Positions 61,018-64,000 of a stretch of DNA of 64,000 bases are shown one piece after another. This DNA is from Flintibacter muris. GTDB taxonomy: Bacteria; Bacillota; Clostridia; Oscillospirales; Oscillospiraceae. Both the position numbers and the translations under genes were made by a program. The stretch is taken from positions 124,001 through 188,000 of the forward strand of contig NZ_CALPCP010000001.1 of NCBI RefSeq assembly GCF_943192995.1, read 5' to 3'. The notes beneath the pieces were generated by a model. It did not search any database. It had not been told where the DNA came from and saw only the letters and a list, made by a program, of their open reading frames with translations. Numbering within the stretch: position 1 is the stretch's first letter; the number at the start of each line of letters is the position of its first letter.

Positions 61018-62433
61018 ATGGCAACCACCCGCATTATGCCTCTGCACATAGGCAAGGGCCGGACTGTGGGCAAGGCCATTCAAGACATCATCGACTATGT
61101 GGAGAATCCAGAAAAAACGGACGGCGGCAGGCTGATCTCCAGCTACCAATGCGACAGCCGGATCGCGGATGCGGAGTTTCTGTTCTCCAAGCGGCAGTAC
61201 CTCGCCAAGACCGGCAGGCGGCGCGGGGCCGATGATGTGATTGCCTATACCATCCGGCAGTCCTTTGTTCCTGGCGAGATCACCCCAGAGGAGGCCAACC
61301 GCCTGGGCTGTGAGCTGGCGCGGCGCTTCACCAAAGGCAACCACGCTTTTATTGTCTGCACCCACATTGACAAAGCACATATCCATAACCACATCATTTG
61401 GAACTCCACAACCTTGGACTGTACCCGAAAATTCCGGGACTTTCTCGGTTCCGGGAGGGCGGTACGGCGGCTGAACGATACCATTTGTATCGAAAACGGA
61501 TACTCTATTGTGGCCAATCCCAAGCGCCGGGGCAAGAGCTACAACAAGTGGCTGGGCAGTAAGCCGCCCTGCCACCGGGACCGGCTTCGCATGGCGATAG
61601 ATGATGCCCTCGCAAAAAAGCCCGCTGACCTGGACGAGCTGCTGAAGCTGCTGGGAGAGGCAGGCATTGAGGTATCGCCACGGGGAAAATTTATCCGGCT
61701 AAGAGCGCCGGGACAGAAAAATTTCGTCCGGCTTGATGGGGCCAGCTTGGGTGCGGAGTACGATATTTCTGCGTTGCTGGCCGTCCTCTCCGGGGAACGG
61801 ACGCACACGCCCAGCACAAAAAAGGTCCACCGCGCAGATCCGCCGAAGGTCAATCTGCTGGTGGATATTCAAGCGAAGCTCCAGGCCGGGAAGGGTGCTG
61901 GATATGCGCGGTGGGCCAGCGTGTTCAACTTAAAGCAGATGGCGCAAACCATGAATTATCTGACGGAGCATGGACTGTTGGACTACGCCGACCTCGCGGC
62001 AAAAGCGGCTGCGGCCACCGAGCGTTACAACGGCCTGTCCGAAAAAATCAAGGCGGCGGAGCGGCGCATGGCCGAGATCGCCGTGTTGAAAACGCACATC
62101 ATCAACTACTCCAAGACCCGCGATGTGTATGTGGCCTACCGCAAGGCCGGGTACTCGAAAAAATTCAAGGCCGAGCATGAGAGCGAGATACTGCTGCATC
62201 AGGCGGCAAAGAAAGCGTTTGACGGGCTGGGGCTGAAAAAACTCCCCACGGTCAAGAGACTGCAAGCGGAGTATGCCGCGCTTCTGGCCGAGAAAAAATC
62301 CGCCTATGCTGATTACCGCAGGGCAAGGGACGAGATGAAGGAGCTGCTGACGGTCAAGGCCAACGTGGACCGCTTGATGGGCTATGACAAATCGGAAACG
62401 GATATGGAAGTGGATCGCCAGGAAGAACGCTGA
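61018..62433 (+). CDS. Relaxase (mobilization nuclease)
   Basis: A 471-aa protein with the N-terminal relaxase domain: AIQDIIDYVENPEKT, then the metal motif HIDKAHIHNHIIWNS (three histidines) near residue 118, and RRLNDTICIENGYSIV. The candidate nicking tyrosine may be the Y of IDYV near residue 25. The C-terminal half is helical and basic. It would nick oriT and pilot the strand through a helper system. Confidence 0.92.
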   Translation: MATTRIMPLHIGKGRTVGKAIQDIIDYVENPEKTDGGRLISSYQCDSRIADAEFLFSKRQYLAKTGRRRGADDVIAYTIRQSFVPGEITPEEANRLGCELARRFTKGNHAFIVCTHIDKAHIHNHIIWNSTTLDCTRKFRDFLGSGRAVRRLNDTICIENGYSIVANPKRRGKSYNKWLGSKPPCHRDRLRMAIDDALAKKPADLDELLKLLGEAGIEVSPRGKFIRLRAPGQKNFVRLDGASLGAEYDISALLAVLSGERTHTPSTKKVHRADPPKVNLLVDIQAKLQAGKGAGYARWASVFNLKQMAQTMNYLTEHGLLDYADLAAKAAAATERYNGLSEKIKAAERRMAEIAVLKTHIINYSKTRDVYVAYRKAGYSKKFKAEHESEILLHQAAKKAFDGLGLKKLPTVKRLQAEYAALLAEKKSAYADYRRARDEMKELLTVKANVDRLMGYDKSETDMEVDRQEER

Positions 62434-62552
62434 CCGTTTCCATCATCCCGGAGGGCCGCAGGCCCGACAAAAAGCGTTCCGCAGGAACGCGCAGCCAGCC
62501 CCGGCACGGGGATGTTCAAGGGGGCTTGGGGGCGCTGCCACCAACAAGCAAA

Positions 62553-62588
62553 ATGAACGTCTCGCCGGGAGGCGGGGCGTTCATTTTT
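62553..62588 (+). terminator. Terminator after the relaxase
   Basis: ATGAACGTCTCGCC pairs with GGCGGGGCGTTCAT (two wobbles) around GGGA, then five T. It probably closes the element's operon. The gap 62,434-62,552 shows no gene. Confidence 0.85.
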
Positions 62589-62650
62589 CGCATGATGGGA
62601 CCATCATGCCCTGCTTGCCCGTTTCTCCGGCCTTCGCTATCTATTATCCC

Positions 62651-63520
62651 TCAACTGTTCCGGTTACTAAGCTCCACCAAAACGATCTCTGGCCGATTAT
62701 TGAAACGGATCGGTATAATGCTGTTTCCAAGGCCACGGCTGACAACCATGTTTGTGCCGCCGTCTGTATACAGGCCAGCATCGTACTTTGGGAAAAGTCC
62801 CTGATTGGGAGCAACCAGCCCACCAATCAGCGGCAAACGAAACTGTCCGCCGTGTGCATGACCACTTAAAACTAAATCGACACCACAGCTTACATAGGCA
62901 TCGAACAATTCCGGCCTGTGCGAAAGCAAAATTGTATAACCGTTTTCATCACCCGTCAGGCTGTTTAATTTTGTGCTGACCATAGCAGGGACTTCTCCAA
63001 ACATATCCCCTCTGATTGTGAAGTTTGGATCAGAAAGTCCGATCAATGTAATGGCTTCACTTTTACGCTCTAACTGTATCGCTTCATCTTCGAGTACGAC
63101 TACTCCCCCCGCTTCAAGGCCAGCTTTGAGAGTAGAATATTGGGATAGGCTGGCTTCGTGATTGCCTGTGACATAGTAGGCCGGAGCAATCCGAACCACT
63201 TCTTTGGCAAAGTCAAGGGCGGTGATAATATTGGTATGCTGCGCATCCACCAAATCGCCGGTTATCACAATGATGTCCGGCTCAGTTTTGGACAGCAATT
63301 CCAACAGCCGTTCATTATTTTCTTCAAATTCAGCATTATGAAGATCGGACACCTGAGCAATCCGAAATCCAGAAAATGAAGCCGGGATTCGACTGCTGGA
63401 AATTGTAGTGGTGCTCACCATCAATGCTGTATTGCCCCATATTGTCCATGTGGTCAAAACAAACAGCACCGCAATCAGGATATAGAAAAGCAAGCGCCGA
63501 TTGAAACGGATTTTTTTCAT
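62651..63520 (-). CDS. Membrane-anchored metallophosphoesterase
   Basis: A 289-aa protein with an N-terminal transmembrane segment (LLFYILIAVLFVLTTWTIW) and the calcineurin-type motifs QVSDLHNAEF, ITGDLVDAQ, VTGNHEA and LVLSGHAHGGQ. Similar to YkuE/YaeI-type phosphodiesterases acting on lipids such as UDP-diacylglucosamine. ATG 63,520 is used (GGAGGATAATGAAGTC before it). Two-component regulator gene lies upstream on the same strand. Confidence 0.92.
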   Translation of the reverse strand: MKKIRFNRRLLFYILIAVLFVLTTWTIWGNTALMVSTTTISSSRIPASFSGFRIAQVSDLHNAEFEENNERLLELLSKTEPDIIVITGDLVDAQHTNIITALDFAKEVVRIAPAYYVTGNHEASLSQYSTLKAGLEAGGVVVLEDEAIQLERKSEAITLIGLSDPNFTIRGDMFGEVPAMVSTKLNSLTGDENGYTILLSHRPELFDAYVSCGVDLVLSGHAHGGQFRLPLIGGLVAPNQGLFPKYDAGLYTDGGTNMVVSRGLGNSIIPIRFNNRPEIVLVELSNRNS

Positions 63521-63554
63521 GACTTCATTATCCTCCATGTATCATTTCCTTGCT

Positions 63555-64000
63555 TTAACTGATCGGAGAGAGATACCCCAACTGTATCGCTTTTGTCACA
63601 GCCTCTACCGAAGAAGCAACTTGCAGTTTTTCAAAAATATGTTGCAGATGATTTGAAACCGTTCTCTCACTTAGATGAAGCTGCATAGCAATCTCTTTTC
63701 TTCTGTGGCCGCCTGCAATCATCCGCAGCACTTGTTTCTCGCTGACCGTTAGATCCTCAAGCATCACATTTTCAGATAGGAAATGTGTCATTCCAGATTG
63801 AATGCTGCAAAGAATTTGAAAGAGTTCCTCTGGTTCCACTTCTTTATTAACAAAGCCTTTGGCTCCAATTTTTTGGGCTTCCCTGCGATAAGCCGGCAGA
63901 TCATACCCAGAAAGAATGACTATCTTTTGCTCCGGAAATCGCCCTAATAGCTGCTTCGTAAGAAATAATCCATCTTCTTGCACTGAATGTCCCAGGTTAA
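63555..64000 (-). CDS. LuxR/NarL-type response regulator, partial (N-terminus off window)
   Basis: The frame is open to the window edge (NLGHSVQEDG continues into LFLTKQLLGRFPEQKIVILSGYDLPAYRREAQKIGAKGFVNKEV), the second half of a receiver domain. A LuxR HTH follows (LTVSEKQVLRMIAGGHRRKEIAMQLHLSERTVSNHLQHIFEKLQV). A linked kinase and the phosphorylated Asp are outside the window. The metallophosphoesterase lies 34 bp downstream. Confidence 0.92.
   Translation of the reverse strand, partial: NLGHSVQEDGLFLTKQLLGRFPEQKIVILSGYDLPAYRREAQKIGAKGFVNKEVEPEELFQILCSIQSGMTHFLSENVMLEDLTVSEKQVLRMIAGGHRRKEIAMQLHLSERTVSNHLQHIFEKLQVASSVEAVTKAIQLGYLSPIS

Larger units (their letters stand above)
52560..62600. 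mobile_element. Decayed integrative mobilizable element (composite)
   Basis: Serine recombinase at the left edge, a cut-off group II intron and helicase, DUF3849, MobC, XRE regulator, SLOG protein and relaxase: a typical set from clostridial Tn1549/Tn4451-type elements, without the type IV secretion genes. Boundaries are estimated from flanking host genes; terminal repeats were not found by eye. The minus-strand left third and plus-strand right part seem to come from different elements. Confidence 0.75.

Noticed and set aside
1..64000. tRNA or rRNA genes
   Set aside because: No cloverleaf with TTCGA loop or rRNA text was noticed while reading; a scan with a tRNA finder would settle it.

Overview
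The window is GC-rich Firmicutes DNA. Its gene content and protein flavour fit a gut Clostridia of the Oscillospiraceae type (Flavonifractor / Intestinimonas-like); that placement is inference, since no 16S or phylogeny was available. It has three parts: a prophage that enters from the left (1 to about 42,605), a stretch of host chromosome (about 42,650-52,430), and a decayed mobilizable element (about 52,560-62,600) followed by more host genes.

Prophage, left to right. (a) Replication and accessory genes, 1-6,818: a damaged SNF2/DUF927 helicase chimera, a 12-bp iteron-like array, zinc-ribbon proteins, an HD protein, MazG-like and VRR-NUC proteins, and a truncated amidoligase next to a gamma-glutamylcyclotransferase. 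(b) A lambda-type head module, 7,013-18,542: terminase, gpW-like connector, portal, ClpP-like protease with a nested scaffold, decoration protein, capsid and joining proteins. Two related cassettes of about 1.35 kb (promoter, RHH repressor, hairpin leader, cargo, HNH/AP2-type protein, terminator) interrupt it, one between terminase and gpW and one between gpW and portal. (c) A P2/Mu-type contractile tail, 18,547-32,828: sheath, tube, chaperone with a -1 frameshift, tape measure, X, D, V, U, W, J, I and fiber. (d) A diversity-generating retroelement (DGR), 32,695-35,125, whose variable repeat is the 3' end of the tail-fiber gene. (e) A lysis module, 36,109-39,052. (f) A mostly minus-strand cluster of very small proteins and an HTH regulator around a divergent promoter pair, 39,197-42,298. 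No integrase is visible in the window. Four short direct repeats beside rpsI may be integrase arm sites marking the right end.

Host segment. rplM-rpsI (minus) have a clear promoter and terminator. A TtcA-like sulfurtransferase, a membrane-anchored MBL-fold hydrolase, a tRNA nucleotidyltransferase, a CmpB-type membrane protein, DUF1836, DegV, prmA and a 2-hydroxyacid dehydrogenase follow; several are closely spaced as operons.

Mobilizable element. A large serine recombinase and two small genes lie on the minus strand. They abut a 5'-truncated group II intron (maturase C-terminus plus domain V) lodged in an N-terminally missing LtrC-like helicase. DUF3849, MobC, an XRE repressor with a divergent promoter, a SLOG-fold protein and a relaxase follow. 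The junction at about 55.3 kb looks like a fusion of two elements by deletion. A metallophosphoesterase and a partial LuxR-type response regulator close the window.

Strongest leads: the paired HNH/RHH cassettes with conserved RNA hairpins, the DGR with adenine-specific VR/TR differences and its downstream hairpins, and the iteron-like array. All functional statements rest on reading the translated sequence; no database search was possible.
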